Shown here piece by piece: positions 49,640 to 61,029 of a stretch of 64,000 nt of DNA. Origin of the DNA: Scolanthus callimorphus (Eukaryota > Cnidaria > Anthozoa > Actiniaria > Edwardsiidae); contig CM066913.1 in the NCBI GenBank assembly GCA_033964015.1, positions 22,157,854 to 22,221,853 of the forward strand, read 5' to 3'. Position numbers and translations under genes: made by a program. The stretch's first letter is position 1, and each line of letters opens with the position of its first letter. The notes under the pieces are model-generated. The model searched no databases and was not told where the DNA came from. It saw only the letters and a list, made by a program, of their open reading frames with translations.

Positions 49640-50532
49640 ATGAACTGGGACAAAGAAGGATTCAAGAAGGAAGTGGAGGGATTTGCAGATGGCACAGATG
49701 TGAATTGGAGTGCACTAGCAAGGAAATACAATGTGAAAAACAAAAATGGGGAGCATGCAAGAAACGGAGGACAGATAATGCAGTAATATCTAATAAATCA
49801 AGGGATAAATTTGCACAGATTCAGGACAGAAAGTGAGGTAGCTGGAAAAAGCACTCGAGTCCGAAGGAAGAAGCTACGGAGAAAGGGAGGAGAAATATCA
49901 TTGCCGACTCCAGAGACAAATGATGATCTAAAAGAAAGCTTGAAAGTAATGATTGAAAAGGGGGAGTTTACTCTTGGAGAGTTGGTTGTACCACAGAAGT
50001 ACAAAAAGATGATTCTTGACAAGATGGAAAAATCATCACCAAAGAATTTGAAGTTAATGGGAGGAAGATTCCCCTTGATGAAATCAGAGAAAAAACATTA
50101 AACAAACATAAGCAATATACCAGATATCAGCTAGACGATTATTATGATGAGATGAGTAGGCTAGATGTTGTTAGCTCTTTACAAGACCTAGATGAGTTTG
50201 ATGAAACTGAGAGATTAACTGCCATGAGAAAAAAACTGAAACAGATTCACAGAAAGCGTCAGTTAATGGTGTGGCACGATCATTCAGTAGTTGCCAATCA
50301 AGGTTATCTTGTGTTCATGGTTGCCCCAATCTATGATAAAGCATTCTACCTGACACCAAATGAATACTATGAACGTACAGGTATTTGGAATGACATTCAG
50401 TCAGAAGTTGAGAGGCCAGAGATCTACATTATTGGCCGAAGTAGGAGCAATGATGCAGAGCAGTACAATTTGAGACTGGGCAACAGAAAGGAGGAAATTA
50501 CTTCTGTTCTGTGTGTGGCATGCATGCAGTGA
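49640..50532 (+). pseudogene. Second coding part of the unclassified transposon
   Basis: Protein-like pieces in order: NWDKEGFKKEVEGFADGTDV (about 49640-49790), HRFRTESEVAGKSTRVRRKK (49811-50101), then a well-kept part from 50152 (EFDETERLTAMRKKLKQIHR, LMVWHDHSVVANQGYLVFMV, EVERPEIYIIGRSRSNDAEQ) ending at 50532. Frame changes separate the pieces. The WHDHS word followed by a hydrophobic strand looks like a catalytic or metal-binding motif, but I cannot tie it to a named transposase. Confidence 0.4.
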
Positions 50533-51054
50533 TGAGCAATGACTTAGACCATGTGATGCAGCCATGTGTCACTGCAGTACAAGCAGGAAAGAGTAATGAG
50601 TGGCCCTGTTGGGAAAAGAACTCCCTATTAAAGAAAGCAACCACTTCAAAATCTTAAAAAGAAGAAATTGAAGAAGAATTAAGAGCCAGGAAATTGAAGT
50701 ATCTAAGACAGACCCTAACAAGCCAGTCAGAAGTTGAGAGGCCAGAGATCTACATTATTGGCCGAAGTAGGAGCAATGATGCAGAGCAGTACAATTTGAG
50801 ACTGGGCAACAGAAAGGAGGAAATTACTTCTGTTCTGTGTGTGGCATGCATGCAGTGATGAGCAATGACTTAGACCATGTGATGCAGCCATGTGTCACTG
50901 CAGGACAAGCAGGAAAGAGTAATGAGTGGCCCTGTTGGGAAAAGAACTCCCTATTAAAGAAAGCAAAGCCACTTCAAAATCTTAAAAAGAAGAAATTGAA
51001 GAAGAATTAAGAGCCAGGAAATTGAAGTATCTAAGACAGACCCTAACAAGCCAG
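50401..51054 (+). repeat. 326/328-bp tandem duplication
   Basis: Copies 50401-50726 and 50727-51054 are nearly identical, differing mainly by a 2-bp indel (gcaaccac versus gcaaagccac). The duplication lies inside the coding part of the unclassified transposon. Confidence 0.9.
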
Positions 51055-51524
51055 AGCTTCAACAGGAATTAACTAATTACTTATGTGGCATCCAGCGAGT
51101 ACCTGCACTACTATTCAATGACCCATCTGGCTCTTTCGAAAGTCACTTCCTAAATTCATATGAAGCCCTTCAGTGTGAACCAATGCATGACATCTCAAAT
51201 CACATCTCAAATGTGCTACAGGAACTTCCACACCACCTCACTAAGGAACAAAAATCCATGTTCAATGATACATATGAGCTTACGCTGGGAGAGAAAGATA
51301 CCAAAAGAGCTACAGATTACAGATCGGCTATTTTAATCTTTGCCAAGAAATTCCAAAGTGTTTTGACAGAAACTCAACAAACATTACTGAATACACTTGC
51401 AGAAATGCAGCAAATTCTCTACATGAGTGACATCCAAATGACTCCTCGCCTCATCTTAAGATATCATAACATTTCTTTTATTCACTTCATTATGTGTACC
51501 CCTAAAGCTCTAGAAACCTACTGA
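51055..51524 (+). CDS. Third coding part of the unclassified transposon
   Basis: Open from about 51055 (ELQQELTNYLCGIQRVPALL, then EALQCEPMHDISNHISNVLQ, then YELTLGEKDTKRATDYRSAI). The 'IQRVPAL....L.CEPMHD' pattern is distinctive and helical. It ends at 51524. It probably continues the protein of the previous part, interrupted by the tandem duplication. Function unknown. Confidence 0.4.
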
Positions 51525-51689
51525 AGCAGTTGAAAGTCTTGCTGTCAGAGTGGAAAATAAAATTATAACAGCCCAGGAATAATTAATTAAAGACAGATTG
51601 TTTTATAACTTCGAGCAATTTGACCAAAGAAGCAGTCAAAAATCTTGTTTCTCGAAAATAAGAAACCTTTTGATTTAGTTTTAATATTT

Positions 51690-51800
51690 TTTGAAAGGTA
51701 TGAATAATAATAATAATAATTTAGGTCTTTATTCATACGATAAGTGATATAGCCTTTATCATCCTGCCAAACAAATCTCATGGGAACCAGAGACAATAAC
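51690..51800 (-). mobile_element. LINE 3' tail remnant
   Basis: (AAT)n followed by ttaggtctttattcatacg, i.e. a minus-strand AATAAA-containing 3' end. It is similar in form to that near 3.5 kb. Confidence 0.45.
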
Positions 51801-52409
51801 ATTCAAAGTCACAGAAATGTTGCATTTAGCAGGAAAAATCCTACATACATGTAAGCTTATATCCCGTACGAATATTTTTGGCCAAGCATTTCACGAATCT
51901 CTGGGAGCCCGAGAGAAACCCGAGTTTGACTCTCGGCGCAACATTCAACAATTTTCTGTTGAACATATCGGATAGAAATAGGTGTACATATAGGACTGTA
52001 TTCCACTGTATAGATGTATATATAATTAAACCGAATTCTTGTAAAAATTAAGAACATTGCGTAAAATAAACGCTTCTATTTACCCGAATCAGAATTCCAT
52101 TGACTCTACCTACTCAATGTGCAATTCATGGGCCAGAGCACGGCAAATAATAATTACAACTTCAGCTTCTCACCGTTTATTCCTCCATAAAACCAAGAAA
52201 TAGAAAACATTTGAAGCCAGTAAAAGCAACAGATTGCCTCTTGATTTCTCCTCTTCCTGTGTTCACGGCGGCCATTTTTTTACCTAGTTACGCTTAGCAA
52301 CACTTTAGAGCCTCGTTTTCAATCCGTTGCATAATTGGCATTGCTAGACTTCGTTGGGGGCCTTTTGACCTCTGGACCCATGCCTTAAGTCCCCTGAGTA
52401 CAGTTCATA

Positions 52410-53090
52410 TGGACATACCGTTCGGTCCCGGGTGATCCAGTATCAGTATTAGCAAGGAACGTTGATTCTCCTTATAGTCATTATAGTTATAGTATGCTGT
52501 TATAGGAAAGGACTCATCGTGTTGAATAGTCCTTTGGTGGCCGGTATGTTATTGCCGGAATGCGATCCTTTGTGTTATATGTACTTAGGTCTTTGTTCCT
52601 TGTTTTAACTGATGTAACGTGCGTGCCCTCTTGTCCCTATTGTTCGTAATTAGTCCAATTATGTGGCGTTTCGTTTACTTAGATGGTCGTGCCGGTATTT
52701 CATTGTTCTTTTGTTTACAGTCAGTCAGTTTAGCCTTTATTTTCCTCAGTTATGGTAATTTCATTCTCAAGTTAATGCAGCATAAATTTAGTCCTTACTC
52801 AGTCGTTATTCAGTCTTGTAAACATTGTCGTCCTTCACTGGCCAGTCTCCGTCACCGTTAAGGTAAATTCGTTGCTAGTTTAATCTACCTACTTGTATAG
52901 CACCACTCAATGTAATTATGTTCGTGTATTTATGTTTTGAATTTCTATATTTTCTTTCAGTACCGTAGTATTAAATAACCAGAGATGTTTACTTGTGAAG
53001 TTGCTCTTTCTTACGCGCGTCACTGACGGTGACAGTGTACTTGAAAAAACAGTTTTTAACCTTTTTATTAACTGAATGTAGCTGCCGTGG
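52410..53090. other. No gene; contains a dispersed repeat word
   Basis: The stretch 52555-52601 matches the SINE-like head at 32978-33026. The rest is probably the 5' end of the tyrosine-recombinase retroelement that follows. Confidence 0.35.
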
Positions 53091-53093
53091 TTA

Positions 53094-53273
53094 CAGCCAT
53101 TTTCAGTTACACGCGGTCGCCGGAAAAAAGGCTCGCAAGCGGAAAAGTCGTTTTTTGTCAAAGTTTCCATGACAACGCACGCTTTCGCCGGCTTGTCGGG
53201 CTCAGACAAGACAGAAAAACGTGTTTCGCTTCAAGCTTTTTTCCCGGCGACCGCGTGTAACTGAGAATGGCTG
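53094..53273. mobile_element. Foldback MITE with TA target duplication
   Basis: Flanked by TA (53092-53093 and 53274-53275). The ends read CAGCCATTTTCAGTTACACG and CAGCCATTCTCAGTTACACG (complement of right), followed by cggtcgccggraaaaa on both arms. Arms are about 55 bp. Like the element at 18805 it starts with CAG, indicating the Tc1/mariner superfamily, but the sequences otherwise differ. Confidence 0.8.
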
Positions 53274-53330
53274 TAAATAATAAAGTTACTATTTTATTAT
53301 ATTAAATCTTCCACTCACTGCACAGAGCGT

Positions 53331-54790
53331 ACGAGAAATGACTGAAAGCCAGCTCACTGCCTTGTTTAAAGAATGGGAGGGCCAAAGCAGAGAAAAGCCA
53401 CAGACACAAGAGAACGGTTCAAATTGTACAAAGAACTCGATAAAAGATCAAAGACCTTGAAGCTATGAAGGAATGTTTCGACCGTGCTGAAAAGACATTC
53501 GACAATCTCGAAATGCAATCGGGACCGCAAAGTGATTCAACTACAGCGTCCAACTTCAGGACCCTGATGAAGCAAAGGGCCGGTAAGATGATGACATTAT
53601 CGAATAACTTAAAACATTAACCAACCCTCTATCTCTCTCAAATGCAGTTGCTTCCTAAAATCAAACATGTGGATTTGGCGAGTATCAGAGATGATTACGA
53701 CAGGTCGGGTCTCTATGTTGCATCGAACAGGGCCTTCACAAGTTGGCTTGGGCCTTGTTAATGTGTGGGGCTGGTGTAAATGAACGGATCCCGTACGGCA
53801 TTTAGAGGACGGGTTATTGGCAACACCGGTGGTGTATCGAGCAGAGTCAGCTCCAGAAATTCCGATTTCTCTATATGGTCGAAGTCAGCCTGAAGTGCCT
53901 CTGTCCGTGGAGCGGTTGCAGCGCTCAGTACAACAGGCGCGTTGGGAACGGGACGAGTTGCTTAAAAGTAGTGAAGCTCGTGCGTTGCAGCGCGAGTTTA
54001 GAGGCGTTCATGTGTTTGTCTCGCAGCGCCGCATTTTCTGCGAGACAAAACACATGGTCCTGGTGATCGCCATGAAGTCCTCCGCGATCCGCGGTCCTGG
54101 GCGCAGGCGGATCGGCAATTGTGCGTTTTTGGTTTATGGACGGTGTTTCGTCGGGATCGGATGATGAAGATGCACCCCGCCCCCAAAGTCGTGAGGGAGG
54201 TAAGCGCCGGTCAGGGAAACAGCCAAGCTTACGAGAGAGGTTTTATACCCCAGTTGTGGCCGCAAAGTCACCTTAGCCTTGCCTATGTCACAAAAGGAAA
54301 AGCCTACGATGACTTATAAGAGTTCGCAGCTGGTCATTCCATGATTTTAGGTCTGTCCTCCCTCGAGGCAAGCAAGTGGTCGGCTCGTATCGATCACTTT
54401 ACGCATTGATGTATTTGGCAACATCTTATGCCTGGGCTTCAGTTCGATTGTTACACGCGGCAGTATTATGAGATCGAGTGTGATCGTCTTCGCTGGGGCC
54501 AGTTATTTCATCACTTGGAGTTACTTGTGTTGCAGCGTCCTGGTTTCTCCGGGGCTCCTAGAGTCTTCGCTGTCTGGTACTCCTGCATCGAACGTTTTCT
54601 TCTGTAGTGGTTATCAGCGCGGCAAGTGTAACAATCGTGAGCGCATTAAGGTTATGTTAAATCGAACCAGCGAAAGTGGGTTCAGCATATTTGCGCGCGT
54701 TGTTTGATTACTTCGCAGGTTAAACAATCGCATCCTGAATCGTCGTCTCAGTGCCCAGTGATTTCTCAGGATTCCTCGGCCACAGGTGGT
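53331..54790 (+). pseudogene. Gag-like region of a tyrosine-recombinase retroelement, decayed
   Basis: Pieces in several frames. A coiled-coil N-terminus (MTESQLTALFKEWEGQSREK; DLEAMKECFDRAEKTFDNLE) is followed by a Pro/Arg-rich middle (EIPISLYGRSQPEVPLSVER) and a helical capsid-like part near 54.32-54.60 kb (AAGHSMILGLSSLEASKWSA). A Cys/His cluster at about 54.6-54.75 kb (WVQHICARCLITSQ) resembles a zinc knuckle. Many frame changes show it is inactive. The recombinase tail follows directly. Confidence 0.5.
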
Positions 54791-54810
54791 ACCGGAGTTT
54801 CTGCTTGACG

Positions 54811-55096
54811 CGATGTGGCCTTACCGGATATTCTGACCAGGGATGTGACCTTCGATACTTTGTTTACTTCGGATGTTTCCGCCGCTCCATTTTCTCTGGA
54901 TGGCGTTCTGGTCCCGGTTCCGGACGGTATTTCGGCTATTGTTTGTAAAGGTCTTCCAACTGACGTGACAGAAGTCAGTGAAAGTGGACAGTTGTTGGTG
55001 GATGTTTTTCGGCAGCGTTTAGCTGCGAGTGGGATTGCGGATCCTCACTCGTTTCGTGGGCACTCGCTTCGTCGGGGCGGTGACGTTAGGAGTTAA
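54811..55096 (+). pseudogene. Tyrosine recombinase C-terminal fragment (DIRS/Ngaro-like)
   Basis: The frame ends with FRQRLAASGIADPHSFRGHS and LRRGG. This is the box II region of tyrosine recombinases, where 'H..R' contributes catalytic His and Arg. The nucleophilic tyrosine part is lost after the stop at 55096. The upstream part (TFDTLFTSDVSAAPFSLDGV) could be gag-derived or the middle of the recombinase. An internal deletion has removed RT and RNase H. Confidence 0.55.
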
Positions 55097-55630
55097 ATGA
55101 GTTAGCGTATCAGCTTGCAATTCCTTTAGTCAGTTGGCTTGTGTAGCTTGTGGCCTCGAGTATCGCTGTATTAGTTCTTTCTTCCCACTCCCCCCCTTTT
55201 TTCTTGTTTGTGCAGGTGGGCAGAGGGTTATTTCCCTTTCGTGTAGTTCTGCAGTTATGTCTGATTTGCTTCTGATGAAAAAAAACTTCTCTTATGCCAA
55301 ACAAAAGAGAGTGTTGTGTTGTTATTCAATTGGGACAGGGTAATTGGCGGCAGAAACACTGTATTGACTATAGGAGATGTTAAGACAACCACCACTATAC
55401 GGGGTTTGTTAAATAAGGCTCCTGATCTGTTTGGTATTTTCTCGGAAACACCTGGTGATTTCCACTGCATTGGGTACGTACTAGGCGAAAGTTTATGGAT
55501 CGGGAGGTATGCTCTATGTTGTATGGCAAGTTTTGAGAAGGGTCAAAGTAACTGGCGGTCAGTCAGTATACAAAGTACAAAAGAGTATCTAGATATATTT
55601 ATATGTAAAAAATTATTAAGCCTATTGGTT
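55097..55630. other. No gene supported
   Basis: A frame at 55316-55672 has no recognised features. A short word gtatctagatata lies near 55585. Confidence 0.35.
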
Positions 55631-55635
55631 GAAAC

Positions 55636-55790
55636 GGTTATGGTTAGACCTCGAGCTTCTGGAACACGTTAAGAAGGTCTACAAAAACGGATTCGACTTG
55701 CATACTACCAGTAAGCACACGAAGCAAGACGCTCTCCCAGACAGAGTTAAAATGGCTTGGTTTGCCCTCAAGGAGGCTGCTCCAGGATAA
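55636..55790 (+). pseudogene. Short coding-like fragment, unknown
   Basis: A plus-strand frame reads LEHVKKVYKNGFDLHTTSKH and PDRVKMAWFALKEAAPG before a stop. Composition is protein-like. No family recognised. Confidence 0.3.
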
Positions 55791-55969
55791 GCAAAGAGAT
55801 AATGTACTGATTCACAACCCGAACAAGAAAGAACTTTCTCAACAAAAACAAAATGTCCCTGGGCACCTTTTACGCGTCGATGACAATTGCAGAAAGTATT
55901 TAGAGGAGCACTTAAAGAATTGCTATTCAGGCTTTTTTTTTCAAATTTTCAATTCTCATTGAAAGCTGA

Positions 55970-56670
55970 GGCTTGGTGTCGAAGTGTGGGCTCTGATCTG
56001 AACAATTCCATTATGAGCATGGTACATTACCAAAGTTACGGAGCTACGACATCTAGATGTTGAATTTAATTTTATATACCACTAGCTTCATGAAACAACA
56101 ACCGAGCAGTGTTGCCTGTGTTTTAGCCCAAAGGCGGGATGTTCCCGCAGTGAAATAAACTCGCCCTTTTCGGAGTCTTATCGCTCCGCTGTGTCGAAAT
56201 AATCGGCAGCAACAGCACATCACAGGTTCGTACGCTTCTGGATGACAAAAATCCGGGATTTTCCAGGAGGTTTTCTACTAGGTCTTTCCTAGTTTTTATG
56301 TCGATTTTTTGTATGTTCAATATTTAGGATTTTATTGCGTTTTGAAGTTAGATAGTAACAGACAAGTTGTGACAGAAAAATCGTCATAAAATTGGAACAA
56401 AGAAACTTTTTGAAAATCACTGAACACTTTTGCGTCCCTCAAGACGATACAAAACTGGTGCTTCTATTTAATTCAGACGGACTAGAACTTAGCCAAATGA
56501 GAAAATCAGTTTTTGGCAAACAATTATGGATTTTATAAACTATTTATTAATAGTTATTAAAGATATTAGTTTTGTTTCTACTCTTCACAAGCTTTAAAAT
56601 GATATATAATACATCTGCCTCGCTTAAAACCAAACGGAATGAACAACAATTTTGATAATATGATGCCCTT
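55970..56670. other. No gene supported
   Basis: AT-rich sequence with no convincing coding stretch or repeat. Confidence 0.4.
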
Positions 56671-56671
56671 T

Positions 56672-56944
56672 TCAAAGACGAAAGAAAAGAGCCTTCCAAC
56701 AACGAGGCATTGACAACTTTAGTAACTGTCGGAAAAGGAGTTCAAGATCTTGTTTCAATAAATGTACAGGAACAGGATCAAGCTTCTGGATCTTGGTATT
56801 CATATACGAAGTAACACGGTAAAACCCGACCATGTGGCTTGCATCGACAAATTCAATCGCTTTGTACGCGGCAAATTCTAAGCTGTAGCGAAAAATAATC
56901 ATGTCACACGGAACATCATAGTAGAAGTCAATTGACTTTTCCAT
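56672..56944 (-). CDS. Hypothetical small ORF
   Basis: A minus-strand frame from the ATG at 56944 (MEKSIDFYYDVPCDMIIFRY) runs about 90 codons with a mixed, protein-like composition and no domain I recognise. Overlapping ATGATGA-type repeats surround its start. It could be chance. Confidence 0.2.
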   Translation of the reverse strand: MEKSIDFYYDVPCDMIIFRYSLEFAAYKAIEFVDASHMVGFYRVTSYMNTKIQKLDPVPVHLLKQDLELLFRQLLKLSMPRCWKALFFRL

Positions 56945-56999
56945 TGATGAAGAAATAATAGATCGATGAAGTAATAGATTGATGAACAAATAATAGATC

Positions 57000-58940
57000 C
57001 GAGTGGAGGATACATTTTATTAATTTGCAAAATACAAGGGGAAAGTAGTCTTTTGACCAACCCGTACTTACCTCATCTCGAACGATATTATGAAGCTATA
57101 AATTCATTGGATTATCCAATGAATACTTCGGTGATGGGGGATGGCGATATGAATTTCATCCGCAAGGGAGGGGAGTCATGTCTGATGCCTGATGCCTGAT
57201 GTTTTCAGCAGAAGATAGCGATTGACATATTTCAAGATTTGAGTATGCTGCTCGGTCATGGAGTGTAACTAAGATACAAGAGTTTGTCAAAAATTGATTT
57301 AAAACTAACACACGAAGAACTGCACTGTTGAATGGGGCCTTGATATTTGACTAGGGACATGGTCATGGACACATGGATATTTGTATGCATTCTGCGTTAC
57401 GGAAACTTTGTCAGTCTGGCACATCTAAAGCATGTCATTCTCAAATGAGATAAAAAGATACCAGATTACCAAGGAAAATTGTTGCTAGTAATGACTGCCT
57501 TTGTGTTATAATGCCTAGATTTTCAGAACCTGTGAGAGGCTATATCTTAGAGCTTAGACCTTCTATAAAGCTTTCATTCATACTATAAGATAGGCCAATA
57601 TTCATTAACATTCAAGGTAAAAGATAATAAAAAACTACAGTATAATAAATCACGGAGTAATTAAAAAAATGGACTATAACACCTCGAAGCTCAAGAATGA
57701 ATGATTGTCTGAACTTGCATACTTTCTAAACTTCACTTGCTTACGTGCATGCTCACAGTTTCTTGGCGTGACATGAGTGAAGCTTGGGATAACTTCAGTA
57801 CCATCCAGTTTACATATTTCACCCTCACTGTGGCAACTATATCTGTCATGAAAACATCTCTGCCTTCTTTTTGAGGGGGATATCTGACAGAACAGTATTA
57901 TAAGCAAGTGGTTTGTTTGATTTTGACATAAATTCTGTTTGCTTATATTGACTCCTAATAAAATAAGAAAAAAGAAATAATATTATTTTATTCTCTGTTT
58001 TAACAAATACATCAATTGACAACAAATACCTCATTTTTGCCTTGACTGTTAGTAGCTGATCAAACTCTGATGACTACCAGCTTTTTGCACTTCTTAGAAA
58101 TTGTGATATACTTGTACGAGAATATTATATAGAACTGATGAAACGCAAAGATGTCAACATTGGTAAAATGGATTGCTTCAGGCTTTAATAAAAACTTTTC
58201 AACCCACTTATGGGACAGTTGATTGTCATTTCAGTGCTCTTCTGAACTTATCACTGTTATCATGGTACTAATTTATTAACTGGCACTTGCTCTTTCATGG
58301 AATTGCCAAAGCATTAATACAATGGTCCTCTATCTGTAAAAACTAGTTCCAGGAGAAGTTTACAAATTTGCAGTTTTGCCATTCAATTTTGAATTAACTC
58401 AGTAGAAGCATGTTACCATTTAAAAAGGTGGTGGTTACTAGATCTTTTAAGGTAACATCAATATTTTTACATCAGTCACTTAATTCCTTGTTATCTGCAG
58501 TGCAGATTCTAAACTGAGACAGCTGACCTTCAGTAGTAGAAAGCTTGTGAAGATCCATAGTAGCTAAATCATACTTGAAGAAGAAAAAATATCTTGTGTC
58601 ATTTACTGTTCTCAACCAAATGAGTAGGTCTGCTATTTCAGTCAACTATTTGGCCAGCTTGAAACGGGCAAACATAGACCTCATTTTTAATTCAGTAACA
58701 TTTTGTTTGACAGAATTGTCTGAAGTTATGAAAATTATATTTATCAACCTGACAAATGAAATATATTAGTCGTAACTGTAATATAGTTTTTGTGTGATTT
58801 ATGTTGTATTTTTCTATCCAATGCTTATTACCTAATTTATTTGAAAGTGTCTGACATGCCTTATTTTTCTTATCCAGTCCCATTTGAATGCCTGATAATT
58901 CTTAATCTTTATACTTTTGTGTAACGTTTTTTTGGTGTCA
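57000..58940. other. No gene supported
   Basis: Long AT-rich stretch. ctgatgc/ctgatgcctgatg repeats lie at 57181-57201. Short frames near 57.7-58.0 and 58.6-58.8 kb on both strands lack features. Confidence 0.4.
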
Positions 58941-58944
58941 CTTT

Positions 58945-59330
58945 TTTTTTTACAATTCAAATATACAGTGCAGGATTTGATAGACACTAGTATCACTGAA
59001 TTTAAGCACAGAAAAATATGCAGGGGGCAAATTACACAGTAAGACTTTGGACTCCTTTTGTACTGAAGATCATCCCTTTCAGTTAATGAAATGGCAGTGG
59101 GATAAACAAAAGCATCATTGTTTCACTTATTATTATTTTTTCAATTAAATATACAGTGCAGGATTCTGTAAGTACAGAAACATTTTGATAGACACAAGTG
59201 TCAGCATTTTATAAGCATAGAAAATATGCAGGGAAAAAATTTCATATCAACTCATAAGTAAGATATTGGCCTCTTTTGTGCTGAAAATCATTCCTTTCAG
59301 TTAAATGGAAGCTTCTCCTTTTAGTTACTT
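58945..59330 (+). repeat. Two diverged tandem copies of a repeat of about 190 bp
   Basis: Both copies contain atatacagtgcaggatt, gatagacac, gcatagaaaa/gcacagaaaa, atatgcaggg and tcctttcagtta in the same order, starting at about 58962 and 59149. Confidence 0.65.
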
Positions 59331-59925
59331 TTGAGATAAACAAAAGCATAACTTCCTGTGGAAGTGTAGACCTAAGTTTACCTTCTGAATGATTGGGAAA
59401 TTGGATTACACTGATTTTCATTTCTGTCAAATGCTTTTCTGGATGCTGTTCAGACTTCTAACTTGAGTTTAGCTTAAAAACACCTACTACTATACATTCT
59501 GAATTCTGTGCGGAAAAGGGATTTATCAAACTGCCAGTGCACTATGATTTCAACTTCTTTGAGCTGTAATATTGTTTGAGCATTTTGGAGATGCATTTTG
59601 AGGTGTAGTGCTAGTTTTAAGTTTCACACGAAACGAAACGCGCGGTAGCCGCTCGGATGTGAATTAAAAAAGCTAACTTTTCTAACAATTTTTACAATCG
59701 CTTAAAGGTGGTAATGGATAAAAGGAAATATTTGAGTACTGCATACTACAAGGAAGATTATTAACTCGAAATATCTTCAACTAATCTGTTTATAGCGAAG
59801 TTCAGTTTTATCCACAGAAAGATGTAAGTTACAACCGACACACGAAAATAAAACACACATGGCTCTGCAGTGAAAACCCGCGAAAATGACAGAAGAATCA
59901 GGAGAAATGTTTTGATATTTCTGTT
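59331..59925. other. No gene supported
   Basis: No coding sequence or clear repeat was recognised. Confidence 0.4.
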
Positions 59926-59929
59926 GTTC

Positions 59930-60405
59930 AGTTCTTACCTCTTCTAGCCAAGACTCTTCCTTCTGAAGTAAGCCCTAATTGCTTCACATCTACCAGCATT
60001 ATCTTGCTGAACTGGAAGTATACCACTCGTTGCCATGCCCTTCAAAATTCTTCTAAGCTCCGTAAGATTTTTCCCATTTCAAATGACCCTGACCAACTGA
60101 TTCTGAGCGATATTTTCGTCCAAAACACAGATTTCTAAAGAACTAAAATGGTCTCGCGCGAAATCAAAACGGAAATTCAAAAAACTAAAACATAGCGTTT
60201 TTGTTTGAAGACTCAGAACGCACTGAAACTTAATGCAAAGGGATTAATAACTCCATGGAAAAAGTAAAACAAGGTCAAAATAGCTGCTGACGACTATGTT
60301 CTGTGTTTTTCGAATTTTGCCACTTTCCGTGGAGCAGAAATCTGCCTTCTGTTTTTCCGAAACCGTCATGTTTGGTATCAGAACAAAGCTTCTTCCTTCG
60401 GCCAT
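59930..60405 (-). CDS. Possible two-exon minus-strand gene start, unknown
   Basis: The ATG at 60405 sits in a good context (agccATGGCC) and opens a frame MAEGRSFVLIPNMTVSEKQK with a charged continuation (SGKIRKTQN), ending near 60293. About 150 bp further on, a second protein-like piece (60077-59960: TELRRILKGMATSGILPVQQ, CEAIRAYFRRKSLG) precedes a donor-like gtaagaac. An in-frame stop lies just before that donor, so the gene is broken or the exon edge differs. Function unknown. Confidence 0.3.
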
Positions 60406-60479
60406 GGCTTCCCGCCTTCCGATCTTTTCTTCGGTAAACAACGAGTGAGAAACGAGCTGCCGAAGTGGATTGTCGGATG

Positions 60480-60875
60480 AATCCGCAAATTAGTCACCAG
60501 GCTACCAAAAGGCCTCACGTCCGAGCCCCAAAGCTGCCACGATTCAACTTCCCGCTTTGGCGCGCGTTTAGCCCGCCGTGATTTGGCATATCAGGATATA
60601 GGCTGCAGGTGTCACGAGGAAGATGTGAAGATGTGATTGGATACTGAGTAAATACTGAGTGAAAGTATTATTTAATACCTCAGTTTTTTCGGACGCACTA
60701 GTGACGGTAAGACCATGCGTTTTTAAAGGAGGTACTCTGATTTAGAATGCTTGATAAATGACCAGAAGCGTTTGCTGGCCACCGGAGTATCGGTGCTATT
60801 TATTGGTGCAATTATGATGCAAGATGCAAGATATTTCCAGTATGTAGCTCTTAGTTACATTGAAGTTAAAGGAAT
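60480..60875. other. No gene supported; possible upstream region of the minus-strand gene
   Basis: GC-richer around 60.50-60.58 kb, consistent with a promoter for the minus-strand frame. No defined motif was assigned. Confidence 0.3.
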
Positions 60876-60877
60876 GC

Positions 60878-61022
60878 GATAGGCCGCCAGCACCAGCTTC
60901 TGATCATTTAGCTATTACAATTAGCGTTTCTAAGGCCGATCGGGTTCCTTCTTCCTGGAAATTAAACAATTCTCTTACTGAAAAGTTAAGGTATGTTACG
61001 AAATTAGAAACATATTTTAAAT
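60878..61022 (+). pseudogene. L1/Tx1-like LINE endonuclease C-terminal fragment
   Basis: A plus-strand frame reads PPAPASDHLAITISVSKADR followed by PSSWKLNNSLTEKLRYVTKL. 'SDHLAI' followed after about 15 residues by 'WKLNNSL' is the end of the APE endonuclease and start of the linker in L1/Tx1-type LINEs. Only about 48 codons remain. It is from a different clade than the CR1/L2-like element at 21-24 kb. Confidence 0.5.
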
Positions 61023-61029
61023 AATTTTT

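Larger units (their letters stand above)
47473..52406. mobile_element. Unclassified DNA transposon with imperfect inverted ends
   Basis: The left end reads TACTCAGGGGAC then catgggtccaga. The complement of the right end reads TACTCAGGGGAC, ttaagg, then catgggtccaga. The match is interrupted only by a 6-bp difference. Both ends also carry YY1-like gccgccatttt words further inside (48003 and 52266, inverted relative to each other). Three plus-strand coding pieces lie inside. I do not recognise the superfamily. A target duplication is not evident. Confidence 0.5.

Noticed and set aside
53061..53209. Minus-strand frame
   Set aside because: It largely coincides with the arms of a foldback MITE, so coding is unlikely.
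60244..60300. Extension of the minus-strand frame to 60244 as a complete small gene
   Set aside because: The tail past about 60293 turns hydrophobic and irregular. A splice near that point is more plausible.
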